Shown piece by piece: positions 33,805 through 46,650 of a DNA stretch of 64,000 nucleotides. Source of the DNA: Embiotoca jacksoni (Eukaryota; Chordata; Actinopteri; Embiotocidae); assembly GCA_022577435.1 (NCBI GenBank), contig JAKOON010000018.1:7587656-7651655 (forward strand), given 5' to 3'. How positions within the stretch are numbered: position 1 is the stretch's first letter; the number at the start of each line of letters is the position of its first letter. Below the pieces are notes generated by a model, which saw nothing but the letters and a program-made list of their open reading frames with translations, did not search any database and was not told the DNA's origin. Made by a program: the position numbers and the translations under genes.

Positions 33805-34860
33805 AGGAGTTTCAGCAGTTTGTCCAATTTTGCTTATTGTTGCCTTGACGTTCGTTAGGAGTTGCCTTTTTTTTTAAGAACTGATGATTGTAAAGTTAGA
33901 TTATACTGACCCAGTGGTGGATCGACTTAAAAATTAGTTAAACCTAAAGTTTACGTTACAGTTTGCTCATCTCTGTTTCTTGCACGATCATAGCAGCAAA
34001 AAAAAAAAAAAAAAAAAAACGACATCAAAACAATATGTCATTGTACTTTGGAAGATTTTTTTGTTCGGTTTATGTCGTCAACAGCTGCACTAAAGATCAG
34101 TTTTGAATCGTCCAAACAAGGACAGTGCGCCTGGTTTGTTTGCTCAATAAAGTTGCCTAGTTTGGTAGATAGCTTGAGCTAGCCACAAAAAGCTGTTCTA
34201 ACCAGTCTAAACCGCAAATCAACAAATTGCAAATTTAGCAAAATCTGTCAGTAACGTTATATTGAGATGTACTGAACTGGAACGCTAGCAGCATGTGCAC
34301 CCTGAATGAAAGGCACTCAGACGGCACATGTTGTCTTTTTTTTTTTTAATCACCATTCCAGGAAAGAGACTCCACTGTTTCATGGAAAGTCTTAAAAATA
34401 ATGAAAAATAGAATACAAACAGTTGTAAGGCAATTTATAAACTTCAGCTTTAATTGAATGCAAATGCTCCCACACTCATCTCTGGGTGTATGGAGGCCTG
34501 TTGTTTGGGCCTTCTCCCGGGCCAGTTGTTGCAGCGTGGCATTGGTTGACGTGGCTGATCTTCCTAATGCACCCTGCTCTGCAGAGGTCATAAATTAGTC
34601 TGAAATACGGAGCGGGCCGCCACTGCCAACCTCATCTGCAAAGTGAGTGAAGTGAAGCAGAAAAAGGCACCCCGAGATGCAGCGTCAGGCTGTTCCTCGG
34701 TACAGAAATCTGGTATGTCTGCAGCGCCGGTCCTCTTTTCTGACTCAGAAATGAAATATTACATTCTGTCATTTCAGAATCCTCATTTTGCTCCACAGCT
34801 ACGACTGCGTCAAGCTCCCACTGTAGATAATACTGAGTGATTGGCCTCATTTTATAAACC
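33805..34860. other. Intergenic; unique patch at 34480-34640
   Basis: An A run (33999-34019) and T runs. 34480-34640 is a repeat-free moderately GC-rich patch that may be regulatory. No gene. Confidence 0.3.
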
Positions 34861-35350
34861 CAGCATTAATTAGAATTTCTATGAGTAATAAAATGTATTG
34901 GATTTCCATTATTGTGGAGAGAAAGATAAGGAGCTCTTTTTGTCTGAGAGGATTTTCTTGGCTTTGTGTAGCTGAAAGCCCGAGCGACTCTTACAAGTGG
35001 AGAATGAAGAAGAGATACGACACAAAGCAGATGTTGCTTTTTAAAATCTTTGATTGTAATTTCATTTCCCAAACCTTTTGAACTATTATGGAAATTGAAA
35101 ATCAGACATTTCAGGGAAATACTAATTTCATTTTGACCCAAAAAGCAACGTTTTATCTGCCTCTATTATATTCCCAAATGGCTTCTTTGTTTGGTTTGAT
35201 TGGAGGGTAATTGTGCATTGATTGATATGAAGTCAACAATGGTTGTTTTTTATTGCAGTTCTGTTCCAAGATGTCTGATTAAATAATTACTAACTATGGT
35301 AATTAACAGGCAACTAAATTAATGCTACATCTGCCCCCTTCCAGAAAACA
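34861..35350. promoter_or_regulatory. Candidate regulatory element, repeat-poor
   Basis: CAGCATTAATTAGAATTTC at 34861, a SOX-like TCCATTATTGTGG at 34906, then GTAATTGTGCATTGATTGATATG at 35208-35230 (PBX/HOX-like) and AATTAATGC at 35319. Uniform single-copy texture, no coding frame. Confidence 0.3.
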
Positions 35351-37529
35351 TAACTGTTTTAAAACCAATCAAAAAAAGAGCTGTTCGAGGTCATTTTTTT
35401 TTTATGATTTGTGAATGTCTACCTAAAGCCTGTGCATGAGGAAGAAGAGGAAGAACTGAGTTTAGATCAGGACTTCAGTGAGTCCTGGAGAATCAACTCG
35501 GCAGGTTAAACCGTTTGTTTATTCAGATTGGTCTTAGATTTTACCCCTCTCCTAAAAAAGAAACAAAAACAAAAACAAAAATTCAAAATTGTGACTGTCA
35601 CATTGGTAACATTCATTTCTAGAGTTGCATAAACAAAATGTATTATTATCCCCTCTCATTTGCCTTAATAACACTCATTTTAATGATGTGCATGAATCGT
35701 GTCTGGTTGGAAGGGTTCACTGCTGCTGCAAAGGTGTTTGCTTTGAGTCAACAACCAACTCTTATATGCACACACTTACACCAATTAATCAATCAATTTG
35801 ATTTAAAGTGCTAAATTACCATGGAACATGGTCCCAATATACTTAATGATGACAGTGAATAGAGACTGCCACATTAAATTGTCCCTGTCAAGGAAATGTT
35901 TAAACAACAACCCCAACAACACAGCTATCAATGCCAAAATATCCATATCAATAGTGTATTGATATGTCCCTCTCATTTGATTGTTGCTATCTTTCTTGTA
36001 TTACTTGTATTTCTTGTATAAAGTCTTACCGGGTGATTCAGTATTACAGTGGTAATACATACATTCATTTATTTTCCAGCCTGCATTCATTGATGGAAGT
36101 CTGTTGATTCTGTAACATAGTCTGGCCCAAAGTAATGGAAGTGAGGATTATGATTGTGAGATCAAATCATACATTTATACAGGCACACTGAAGTCTGATT
36201 TAAACAGAGATGTCCCAATATTGCCATAAAGAAGACCAGTCATCATACCGGCTTTTCTTTTTCACTAAACCAAACAAAGCCAATATAGTGTGATTTTTTT
36301 TTTTACAGGCGTGATGTGTAACACAAGAGTGTCACATGTTACATATAAGAAAGGTAACATAAATAATAAGGGCGGTTGAAGTGAGTTTTGAGGTACTTTG
36401 GCTAGCCATGCACCTTCATACCATCCCTCAAATGCAAGCGAAGTTTCCGTGCATCGCATTCAACACATTGATGCTCACAATTCTGGATTCATGTGAGCAA
36501 TGTGTTCGTGAGCAATGTGTTCGTGCAATCAGAAACACATTGGAGAAGAAATCGAAGACAAGTGGGAAGAGGCTCGCACACAAAACACGTCGTCAAAACA
36601 TGTTTGAACCTTTTTTGCATACCTGCGAGGTGGAATAGCTGCTCAATGTGGGCCCAACATTCCCGCTTTGACGGAGCAGATTCTGACTTCCGACAGTAGC
36701 AACCATTTAACATTTAAAGTGTTTAATCAGCAGAAGATGAAGGAAATCTGCAACAAGATTAGTTTAATCAGCCGCTTCTTGCCTCTCTTCCTGGCTCATT
36801 ATCGCTACGATACTTATGGTTTGACGCATGTCAAGGTGCACAACAACAGGTGGAGCTCATCAACCTCAGTGAGCTCTTCATCAACTCATCCAAACAATGA
36901 TTCAAAGCAAATGTCTCACTTTCATTTGGCTTACCCTTTGTACACTTTTCAAATGATCCCCTTTATCCCGTATTAAAGCTACAAGTCGAAGATTCTTCTA
37001 TCCTACTTACATACATTTCTAATTATTATTATTATATGTCAGAGGGGTGAGCGTGACTTCTTCAGCAGACAGTTTCAGGTCTCACACAAAACTGAGGCAA
37101 CCCTCTGATTAAAACATTTCCTTAAAAAACAGGAAAAGAAAGAGTCAAGCCTGAACTGTCGGGGATAACGGGTTTGGACTAGTTCTACTTTTCTGCTCCT
37201 CTGTTCGTCCATCTCTGTGAAGTTATTACTGTCCTTACTGTCCTTGTTTAACATAAGCTCATAAGTGCTGTAACTATTCTCTTAATTTGAATCTGAAGGA
37301 CAATGAGAGCCCGGGACATCCACTCTGTTTGGTTTCCTGATAATTCTCAGAGGAAGAAACTTATTTTAAATTTAAAATATAGGCCACAACCATTACATGT
37401 TATGTGTTAACAGAATAGTAGTAATGAGTTGTGCAACTTTCTCCCTCTGGCAGGAAATTTCAGGAGTAATAATCAGGCTTTATAATGAGGATAAAGTAAT
37501 ATGTTATTTTTTTTTTTCAAGACAGGCAT
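35351..37529. other. Intergenic, no gene supported
   Basis: A 16-base duplication (GAGCAATGTGTTCGTG twice, 36494-36525) sits inside an 85-codon frame (36381-36638) that resembles no family. ATT trinucleotides at 37021-37035. Nothing else. Confidence 0.3.
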
Positions 37530-37820
37530 CTCAGCCATTTCAGTCCGATGCATCATATCCTCTCATTAATTAACGGTGTCCGGTGAGATCTTCCCTTCTT
37601 AAAAAGCTCGTTTCAGCAGTTTTTCCCATCGCACATCTGAACGCGTTGTGCTCACTGTCGGCTGCAGACACACTTAAGATAATGAATAGCTGGAGGAGGC
37701 TGGCGTTCTTTACTGCAGCTCAGTAAAAGGCCACTGTCTGGATCCACCATGCACAAAGACAGAAATCTTTCCGGCAGCATCTGGTTGGACTGTGCAGATC
37801 AGCATGCTGAATCTCTTTAG
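37530..37820. promoter_or_regulatory. Candidate regulatory element, repeat-poor
   Basis: CTCTCATTAATTAACGGTGTC (37560-37580) followed by unique GC-balanced sequence with AGATAATGAATAGCTGG. No open frame. Texture-based call. Confidence 0.28.
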
Positions 37821-39639
37821 ATTTCAATGAATTCAGATGGTCATATTAAAGATGTGCTCGTGTCATCATCTTACGATGCTGTGAAAGATATATTTTAAAA
37901 AGGACATCTGAGAGCAGGCAAAACGTCTTAAGTCACATTCTTTATCCCTTTTCTGTAGTTCCTCTTCCTGTGACGGTGATGCCCCACAGGAGGGTCTCTG
38001 CTCCACAGAACCAAACTGGATCTGGATCTGTTCAGTGCCAGTAACTAAAATAAGTGAAGGTCAACCTGAGGCAGACTGGGGGGTTTGGAAGGAGCTATAG
38101 AAGGGGATGGTGAAACCTTCCGCTTTTGATTGGCATCATACTCATCTGCCAAGATTTTATTGGCAACATCTTGAAATCTATTTGAGTGTTTACTAATGAA
38201 TCCATCTCAACTGAGTCAGTGAGCGCCTATTGGCACTTCAAAAAAAAAAAAAAAAAAATAGTTGCTACATTCTGGTGGGCAAAAAAATGTGTTTCTAAGA
38301 GTTACTGTTTGGCATCTTTAGTTTGATTTGATTGCGAGCTCTTACAGACGTGTTGCATGGTGAAGGATTGGACTGTAACCACAGAGAACTCACACAGCCC
38401 GAGCCACAGAGATGCCAAGTGAGTTTAATTTAGCTTTCAGTTTTATTTAGTAAATCACAATTATCATGAAATGTACCATTTAAACATAGAAGTAATTAGT
38501 TGCAAAAAAAAAAGACACATTCAAATATTCATTATTACATCAATAACAGCTTAACGAAGCAGTTACATGTTGTGTATAAAAAGTGGCACATAAATAAAGT
38601 TATTTTTAACGCTGGCACAGTTCAGACTCCATATTTAACGACTCTGAAATTGACTGGTGTTGAATTCTCCTTCTGTTTCAAACACTAAATTAGTCATACA
38701 TAATATTACACTAGTATACTTGTGTTGTATGTATTTATATTTTTATGCAAGCATTTAATGCCATAATAAAAAAAAAAGTTAGCTGTCTGTGTAGCAAATT
38801 TAATTCAGACACATTAAATGTATACATTATATGAAAACATATAACAAAGCATTCAATATTTAATTTCATAATTAATTTTATTTTCCTTTTTTGTAATATT
38901 TAGCCATTAAAACTCTTCCATAGGCAAGCTTTTAGTTTGATGGATTATTAAATCTGATCTCCAGTTGTTTAACATCTCATCTTGATGTATGTGATGATAA
39001 CGTGTCCTCCAGGACGTAGTCGGTACACTCTGACATTATTATTAGTCATGATAAATGACAAATGACACAGATGTATATCTTCAAAAACCATAGTGCAGTG
39101 AAAAAAGCTTTTCAGCCTCTTTATATTTTAAATTGAATGTATCATAACACGTTTTGAAAAGACGAAATATAATCTCTTACCCAGATAGATACCTGTTTAT
39201 GTATGAGTGTATTAAAAGTATGATATAAACTAAGTATTAATACAATTAAGCCCAGAGGGTCCATGTTGCATGACCGGGTGAAATAATCTCTTTGCTCCTC
39301 AAAAACACTGCTGATTTACAGTCAAAAATCACTTCAGAAAAGCAAAATAATCAAGTTTTTCCAAACTTACATCATCAATAAGCCTGCACAAATAATTTCT
39401 GTTTTGTTCATTTAACTGACACAATTCACTTTGTTCCTTTTTTTTTTTTTTGACAATGTTTTTCTTCACATCTTGGTAAACTCTTGTGGATCAGCCTCCT
39501 CTGAGTGTTGACACTATTATAGCAACTACCCCAGACTGCTTTTTGTACAAGACAGTGTAAACTGTCTCCAACGAAGGCTGGAAATGGGTCAGGGGATATT
39601 TAGGGACAAGACGTTGCTCGGGGAGTGAAAAAGGGAGGA
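37821..39639. other. A+T-rich intergenic sequence
   Basis: Long A+T-rich stretch (38420-39250 very A+T-rich), A run at 38239-38258, no gene and no alignable repeat. Confidence 0.35.
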
Positions 39640-39930
39640 TTCAGAGGGATTTGAAGAGCTGTTTGTTTAATCGCCATTTGTTATTGACGCAGAGGGGATT
39701 ATGCAGCGAGGCTTGCATTTTTTATTACTGTTTTCAGCATTATACAGTGCAGATGTTTACTATCGCCAGGCAAATTGGGCCAAAAGGGCAAAACACTGTG
39801 AAACGCAAGAGATTCTTTTAAGGTCGCCAACTTACGATAAGCTTTTTACATAATGAGCTCCCTGGATAGCTAGTGTTCCCAGGCTTGTTTGTGCTATCGG
39901 GGACTGCACTGTATAGACTGAAAAGTCTGT
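39640..39930. promoter_or_regulatory. Candidate regulatory element, repeat-poor
   Basis: Unique sequence with TTTTTTATTACTG, TTTACATAATGAGC and GCCAGGCAAATTGGGCC words, standing out from A+T-rich neighbours on both sides. No open frame and no repeat match in the window. Confidence 0.3.
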
Positions 39931-40309
39931 GCTTGCATAAACATGCTGTACAGATATTTACAATACAAATCCATATGCGCTTTTCCTTTTTTTAATCTGT
40001 CGCTATTTTTTGTCGTCTTCTTCGAAATGTAGAAATTGACTGAGTGTCAACACCTTTGATGTGATCACAGAGCCTTCGTAAAGCAGAGGGATTTGTTCTT
40101 GTTTTTTTCAAGAACATAATGCATTTCAATTGGAAATTGAATTGGAGTGAAACATTTATGGAGATATATAATTTATTATTTAGCTGAATAGTAAAAAAAA
40201 AACAGTAATGATTTTCACATTCTGGTCTTATAGAGGAACAAATAATGATTTAAGCTGATGTGTGTAATCATAAACTGTCTGTTTGTTCCATTCATTAGAT
40301 TTTCTAGTC
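39931..40309. other. A+T-rich intergenic sequence
   Basis: Nothing recognised. Confidence 0.35.
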
Positions 40310-40560
40310 TGGTATCAACAGACCCAAATTCACTACATGTTTATATTATCTTGCCATGCTCTATTGGGGATTGTTTCCAGTTGTTGCATCGTACAGTGCG
40401 TAAACCTTAGGTTCATTTTGAAACCTTTAGAGCAGCCTTTACCCCAACAGCATTGACCGCCATTAGCACCAAAACTCGCCAAGCTGTAAACAACAGAGAC
40501 CCTCCCCCACTTTGAGCAGAGTACAGCATCATGTAAGTGAGGGACCATTGCAGATGTTAT
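40310..40560 (+). repeat. Interspersed repeat family D, copy 1
   Basis: Aligns with 46190-46400 and with the reverse complement of 62690-62915. Shared blocks in order: AGACCCAAATTCACT, TTTCCAGTTGTTGCATC, GCGTAAACCTTAGG (against GCGTAGACTTCAGG), GAGCAGCCTTTACC and CATTGACCGCC. About 250 bp, old and diverged; no coding frame and no pol III boxes seen. Confidence 0.65.
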
Positions 40561-41565
40561 AAAGTAAATTTAAGGATACAGATGCCATTGCTTTTGCACT
40601 GGCTTCAATTCTTCATATTTGCTGACATTGCTACAACTGTCTGTATTGCTCCATCAAGCTCTATCACCGCCATTATTGTTGGAACTACATTTCCAGACAA
40701 AGGCTTGACTTCAGGGTCATTGCATTCAGCCACTCTCACTGGTTGTGATTGCTAAACCCTCAGAGTAGCTGAGTGACCCTTCATGCAAACAGGGTTTCCA
40801 GACAATGCTACAACTGGAAACCCTGGTTAGGCTCAGCACAAAAATCACTTAGTTAGGTTTATGGAAAGGTAATGGTCTGGGTTAAAAGGATGAATTGAAC
40901 TGTGTTGCGCAATAAAGTTACTAATTCCTCAAAGTTGCGCTAACTTTGTCGTCAGGGCAACAGTAAACATGGTTTTAAATAACTGTCCCAGCTTGTGGTT
41001 GGAAGCGGTCCAAGTATCGAACCATCCACCCAAACCACCTCCTCATTTTGAAGAAAAACATTTTACAGATGTCATCAGAACTGTGTCACTTCTCAAGAAT
41101 ACCAGATTGTTAATTATATGACGGCTAGAAGTCACTTAATGTAGCTGCGGGTTGTAATAAGCTGATTGCACGAAAGAACTATGGGGTTGAACAGTCGCCT
41201 CAGTTCACACTGGGTTTATTTCCAGCGAGCTCCACATATATTCCAACAAAGCATCTTTAGTGACAGTGCTATTCATTGAGAGGGAAATGAAATGTTCAAA
41301 CACTTCCTAATATCTTTTTATTTTGATATTGATTTTAATAAGCAGCAGATCAGTCGTAACATGCAATCTTACAAACGACAAAGCTCAAATATTGGAGTTG
41401 AAGTTTTTCCTCCCACTCACCAACTTCCTCCGGGTGTCTTTAGCCGCCTCGTGTACCGTCAGCATCACAGATGTGTCCCCATTGACTTATTTCAGTCCCT
41501 GTATACGGGTCAGGCAATGACACACACTGTAGCGCCAAGGGGCTGCGTACGCTTTCATCCACACA

Positions 41566-41566
<1 letters not shown>
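40561..41566. other. Intergenic, nothing recognised
   Basis: No coding exon and no alignable repeat. Confidence 0.35.

Positions 41567-41648
<82 letters not shown>
41567..41648. repeat. (CA)n microsatellite, first of a pair
   Basis: About 40 nearly pure CA dinucleotides. Confidence 0.95.
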
Positions 41649-41770
41649 GTACACCGTATGCACACACAGACGAGCAGGCGTGTACTCACACAAAAACACA
41701 CATATGCAGCCTCACGGTTACATACACAAACACATATACAGAGTCACTTCTCTCTCTGGCACTCTTTCAC

Positions 41771-41775
41771 TCACA

Positions 41776-41861
<86 letters not shown>
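41771..41861. repeat. (CA)n microsatellite, second of a pair
   Basis: About 44 CA dinucleotides with one early AAA interruption, separated from the first array by 122 bp of CA-leaning degenerate sequence. Confidence 0.95.
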
Positions 41862-41863
<2 letters not shown>

Positions 41864-42339
41864 CTGAGCGAGGAGGCCAGATGGAGTCACAGCGTGGGCT
41901 GTTGGCCTTTCACACTCCGGAGACTTGAATTCTGTTTCTTCTCCTTCACCGACCCTTTTTCTTCTCTTTCCTCATGCCACTTACCCTCTTTCTTCTTCGC
42001 TCTCTCATCTTTGTCAACACATGCTTGCCTCGGTTTCACCCTTTCTTTTCTTTCTATCAGACCTCTCTTTTTCTTATTAGATTGCTGGCCTATTCATTTC
42101 GCAAACAAGACACGACAGAGACTGATTGTGTTCAGGGTTCAATTCGCAACGAGGCGAGCTTTCTCTGAAGACCCTCTTCGACTCCAAAGGTACGGTAGAA
42201 GGTCGAGAGTTGTCCAAATTTGATGCTGAGAAAAAAAAAGTCCCCCAGCTGTCCTGAGCTATAACCAGGAAGCACACTTTCACTCTGTCTGCAGTCTTCC
42301 TTAATCAAATCAGAGGCAAGAGAAAAGAGGGAGAAATGC
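41862..42339. other. Pyrimidine-rich intergenic sequence
   Basis: 41930-42080 is rich in CTT/TTC words. Open frames here are by-products of composition. No gene. Confidence 0.35.
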
Positions 42340-42730
42340 TTAGTCCTCCATGCCTTTGGGTTGCCTGTGCCATAAATATTGATTACAGGTTAAAGGCAAT
42401 TAGAATAATGGAACAAAAAACCTTGCAGCCTCTGCCAAAACCTTCTTGGCTTTGGTGTGCAATTTATAGAATAAAGATGGTAGCGTAAGCTACTGCGAGC
42501 AGGCCGGCTTGTGATTTAAAGAGCTGGAGTGTCTTACCGAAATAAGCCCTTAATACATCTTACCGAGGATAATGCACATTGTACACCGCTGATCAACATC
42601 CTGAGCAAGGGAAATCTCTTGCCAATGCCCAAGAGCTGGACTTAAGAGGAAACTCAAAATTAGACAAGGAAGTGTTTAAGGAAATCAACTGCCCAAGAGC
42701 CCTGAAGATTTAATTAGCGAAAACAAGCGA
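42340..42730. promoter_or_regulatory. Candidate regulatory element, repeat-poor
   Basis: Unique sequence with CCATAAATATTGATTACAGG (ending 42390), GGCAATTAGAATAATGG and TTTAATTAGCG. The length (about 390 bp), balanced composition and absence of frame or repeat match fit a conserved enhancer. Confidence 0.3.
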
Positions 42731-42794
42731 AGGTGTTTAAAGTCTCAATAGATTCAGAAGAGCAGGAAGTCGGATAAAGATACAGAATTCTGTA

Positions 42795-43460
42795 GAATAG
42801 TGGTTCCCAAACCTTTTTGTCTAATGTACCTCCACTGCCGTCATAACAATGAAAGTACTGAGTCTCCATCATCTCTCATGTTGATCCAACTGTGCTCATT
42901 AGAACTGATTTTGTCGTGGATATTATTTAACAGTACTGATATTGTTACAAATCATTTTGCATAGCTGTAAATTACCACTTTTATATTATAATTATTTACC
43001 ATTAATTTGCTAACTACAAGCTTGCTCATAATTATTTATTTGGTTATCTACTATTACAGCTAACTTTTTAAAAGCCTTATCCATTACTTTTAGCTTTTTC
43101 ACCATTTATGTATTATCTTTAAGCTGGCTATGGTCAGCTGGCTACATCGTCGCTGAAGGTAACCAAATCCAATACTTTTAGTTTTTTTTCCCATCTAAAC
43201 TAGCAAACTACTTTGTTTATTACTAAGATATTCTATGTTTTATATATTTTAGTTTTAACATTTTCACATTTTCTATTAGTTTGAACTTTCTATTTAAAAC
43301 ACGTATCTATAACTTTTAGCTTTTTCAACCATTTATTTAGTATTTATTTTATTTAGCTCACTAATTATTTAACCTGTCAGCTATCCCAACTCTAACGTCT
43401 AGCTGTAGGTATCATTAGTTTTAGCTTATATAAAATGTAACTTAGCTAACTATTATATCA
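42795..43460. repeat. Old A+T-rich repeat with internal duplication
   Basis: It opens with AGTGGTTCCCAAACCTTTTT, a phrase typical of a common vertebrate interspersed repeat. Inside, ACTTTTAGCTTTTTCACCAT at 43086 recurs as ACTTTTAGCTTTTTCAACCA at 43312, a degenerate tandem copy with a period of about 226 bp. Confidence 0.4.
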
Positions 43461-44139
43461 GTTTCTTACTGTATAATATAGATTATTTGTCTCGATCTGG
43501 CATGACATGCATTTGTTGCCATCGTAATAATGAGAAACTATTTACCAACACTTGACCATTTCTTAAATACAATATATCAGAAGTTATGATCATTTTAATA
43601 ATGTTTATTTACGCACTTTAAAAAAAACAAAAAACCTGTTGTGCTTTACAGCTAAGTTGAATGGAAAAAAGAGAAAACAAGCACAGTTGAAATAAGGGAT
43701 GATTTATTGTATTTTTTAAGACAATAAATTAATTTAATACAGTTCTGACAACATTGACAGCTCATTAAAATGAGGCTAAAGTGAGAAAGGATGTCTGATT
43801 CTGTACACGATGTACATGTTTACTTGCATTTAGAGCTGGTAATTGAGATTCGATCACGACTAGTCACTCGAGACACATTTAGAGACTCATCCTGGTGCCA
43901 GGTGTGCGCTCACATGCTCAGAGCATTCCTCCGCTGATTGAAATACCCCAGAAAAAAGCATGTAATGTGAAACGGGCCAATAATCAAAGCCTTCATTTCT
44001 ATTTTAATCAAATATAGCTCCTCCACAATGTCTCTACATACCTCATACCAGCTTGGTTCGTTTCCTGGTTGTGAATCACTGCTTCAACCACTTCAGCTCT
44101 CCACTAGTGTTGTTAAACCGAGTCTCGGGTCACAGTCTG
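43461..44139. other. A+T-rich intergenic sequence
   Basis: Nothing recognised. Confidence 0.35.
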
Positions 44140-44340
44140 ACATTACATGTGAGGATAGGAAATATCTTCAGTGGGACAGTGACCACATCCCTGATGGCAT
44201 ATCCTGACACAATCTGTATGAGGCGTCTTGATGCCAGGCTGCAGATGGCAGACACCCCAGGGGCCCGATTCAAAGCAAAGCATGGCGAGCAGTCCATTTC
44301 TGTCTTGTGCCACGCAGCTTAAGGCAAAATTTGCATGACC
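44140..44340. promoter_or_regulatory. Candidate regulatory element, repeat-poor
   Basis: GC-balanced unique stretch ending in GCAAAATTTGCATGACC, which contains an octamer/POU-like ATTTGCAT at about 44329-44336. No supported coding frame. Confidence 0.25.
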
Positions 44341-44552
44341 CCCCCCACCACACACATCCACTCACACACTCTCGCTCTCTTACTGGCTTCATGTCAAAAA
44401 TGTCATATCAATTTCTCGAATATTTAAAGTGTGATCAGGGGACAATCAGCCGGCAGAAAAAGAGTTTTCCAAACGGACCAAACTCCCATTTCTTGCTTTC
44501 AACACACATTGAGAGCCAGAAATTCCCACAGATCTCAGAATGCGATTGACTC

Positions 44553-44555
<3 letters not shown>

Positions 44556-44627
<72 letters not shown>

Positions 44628-44641
44628 CACACACACACACA
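44556..44641. repeat. (CA)n microsatellite
   Basis: About 43 CA dinucleotides with one GC interruption near 44620. Confidence 0.95.
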
Positions 44642-45479
44642 GTGACTTTCTTTATCAATACACTCATTCAATCAGCAGCACAGTGGGAGTGCTCTGTGGA
44701 ATCTACTTCAAAACCCACACTGGGCTAAAAAAAACCCGTCTACACCAGATAAAGCTTCAGCTCTACACTGAAAACTTATTTTTCTTTTAAACAGAAACCT
44801 GCACGTTTTTCCTTTTCCTTGCAGCTGGCTGAAAAAACATTTAATCGTCCAGACCCAAATCAAACACCCGTGAGTTTCTAGGTCGCATCGACTTCAGGGG
44901 GTAAATAACTAACTCTGCTTGTGACTGACTAACAGACATCCACCGCCACGAAGAATCGTCCTTCTGTGAGCGACTGCAATGTTATTTTTTCCTACTGTGA
45001 CCAAACAAAGCATTCTATATGATGATCCACTCTCTGCAGTCTCACAGTCTAACTCAGCTCCGGTTGTGAAAATAAATCAGCCCTGCTTGTCCATTCAGAC
45101 CCAAATGAAGGCAGGAATGTAAACTTGGTGACGGTTTCACCTTAAATAAACACGGGGACCCCTTTGGCCCCTCCAGAGCCTCCCATTACCCCCAGTCCTC
45201 GCTGTGCAGTGGTCTATAAGGATGGCCTGATACATGGCTACTCTCAAACTGACATGCTTATGTATGTGAAAATCCAGGCATGTGGGTGGGATGGGGGGAA
45301 AGGGAAGGAGGGGGGGTATTTGCTTATGCTGGTATGTGTACATGTGTAAACATGTGTCAATATGTATGTATAACCTATGGGCTGATATACATCGTGGGAG
45401 TGGAGGGCTGATGTTACTGATGCTCCTATCAGTGGTTCCTCTATGGGTGCATTATTATTTGTGCCAAGACTTAAATGAG
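44642..45479. other. Intergenic, nothing recognised
   Basis: No exon supported; a G-rich spot lies at 45285-45320. Confidence 0.35.
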
Positions 45480-45720
45480 AAAATCAACATCATTTGAATG
45501 TTAGCATGCTAAATATAAAGCTACAGCCAGTAAGCAATTAATGTAGCATAGCACGAAGGCAGGTAAACAGGAAAACAGCAAGCCTGGCTATGTCTAAAAG
45601 TTAGAAAAAAACTCGCATTTAAAGCTCACTATTTAACATGTTGTTTCATGTTGGTGTTTAATCTGTACAAAAACTGAAAACTGCTCCTTCAGCAAACATT
45701 AGCATGACAGAAAACATCAT
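45480..45720 (+). repeat. Interspersed repeat family E, best copy
   Basis: Ordered phrases: TTAGCATGCTAAATATAAAG, AAACAGGAAAACAGCAAGCC, TTTAAAGCTCAC and TTTAATCTGTACAAAAACTG. Together these match a repeat very common in fish genomes. Fragments recur at 20340-20450, 62385-62440 and, inverted, 63270-63345. Confidence 0.55.
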
Positions 45721-46189
45721 ATTTCCATACACAGCCCTCCCCATATGCACCCGTGGGTGGAGGCCTGTGCTGGGCTAACAGCATTTTCACAAGAAATCAA
45801 TTAAACTAAATGTAGTTATTAAATATTCCGCTTTAGTCCCTTCCTGCAATGTTTCACAAAGACCTCCAGTTTAAACTGATAGATCTAAAGCAATCAGGTT
45901 GCAGCAAACTGGACCACACTGAACTCAAATTTTATAGATATTTAATTGTTCATACAGGTTGCCGTCAAGGGAATTCACAACTCTATTTAAAAATATAGAA
46001 AAAGGGAGAATGTGGTCAATCTTTCAAGCAACCATTAATTTTACCAAGGGGCAGTTATGAAAATCACATTCCTAACATTACAAAGGATGTAAATACATCG
46101 TAAGGATGTAGCTAAAATGTGTGTGTGGACAACATATGGACATGTTAGGAGTTTTGTTAAAAGTGCTAGAAATGAATCCGCAGCTCGCC
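45721..46189. other. Intergenic, nothing recognised
   Basis: A+T-rich, no frame of interest. Confidence 0.35.
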
Positions 46190-46400
46190 TGGTATTCCAG
46201 ACCCAAATTCACTGATAGGGTCTGGGCACGATCCATTGGAAATGGTTTCCAGTTGTTGCATCCTAATGAGCGTAGACTTCAGGCTAATCCTGTAACTCTT
46301 GGAGCAGCCTTCAACCAATTGGCATTGACCACCATATAATGTCATGTTGTGCACCGAAACCGGTTTAGCTGTCTGATGTGTCTCCATGCTGGTTTGTAAA
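46190..46400 (+). repeat. Interspersed repeat family D, copy 2
   Basis: Shares AGACCCAAATTCACT, TTTCCAGTTGTTGCATC, GCGTAGACTTCAGG, GGAGCAGCCTTCAACCAATT and GCATTGACCACC with the other two copies. The best preserved of the three. Confidence 0.65.
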
Positions 46401-46429
46401 GGTCGGACATGAGTCAATGACATTTTAAC

Positions 46430-46650
46430 AGCCTCACAGTAGGTTCAAATGAGCTTTGGGTAGCTAATTGAATGCATTTCTACACAGAATGTCATTGAAA
46501 TCCATCCAGTAATAAGTAAGGATTTAACCCAGTGGTTGTCCAAGATTAACTTAGCTGAAATCAAGAATCATCTTCTGGGGATCATGAAAATCTGTCGCAA
46601 ATTTCATGGTCATCTGTCCAGAGGTGGTAAACATATGTTGAGCTGGAGTC
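46430..46650. repeat. Interspersed repeat family E tail
   Basis: Contains CATTGAAATCCATCCAGTAA and GCAAATTTCATGGTCATCTG, resembling the phrases of a common fish repeat about rate-limited 'aaatttcatggcaatccatcc' words; related in inverse sense to 10090-10160. Confidence 0.4.

Noticed and set aside
36381..36638. 85-codon frame, possible transposon remnant
   Set aside because: Contains a 16-bp direct duplication and no identifiable transposase motif.
41292..41928. Long Thr-His frames
   Set aside because: CA microsatellites read as protein.
44431..44790. 119-codon Thr-His frame
   Set aside because: CA microsatellite.
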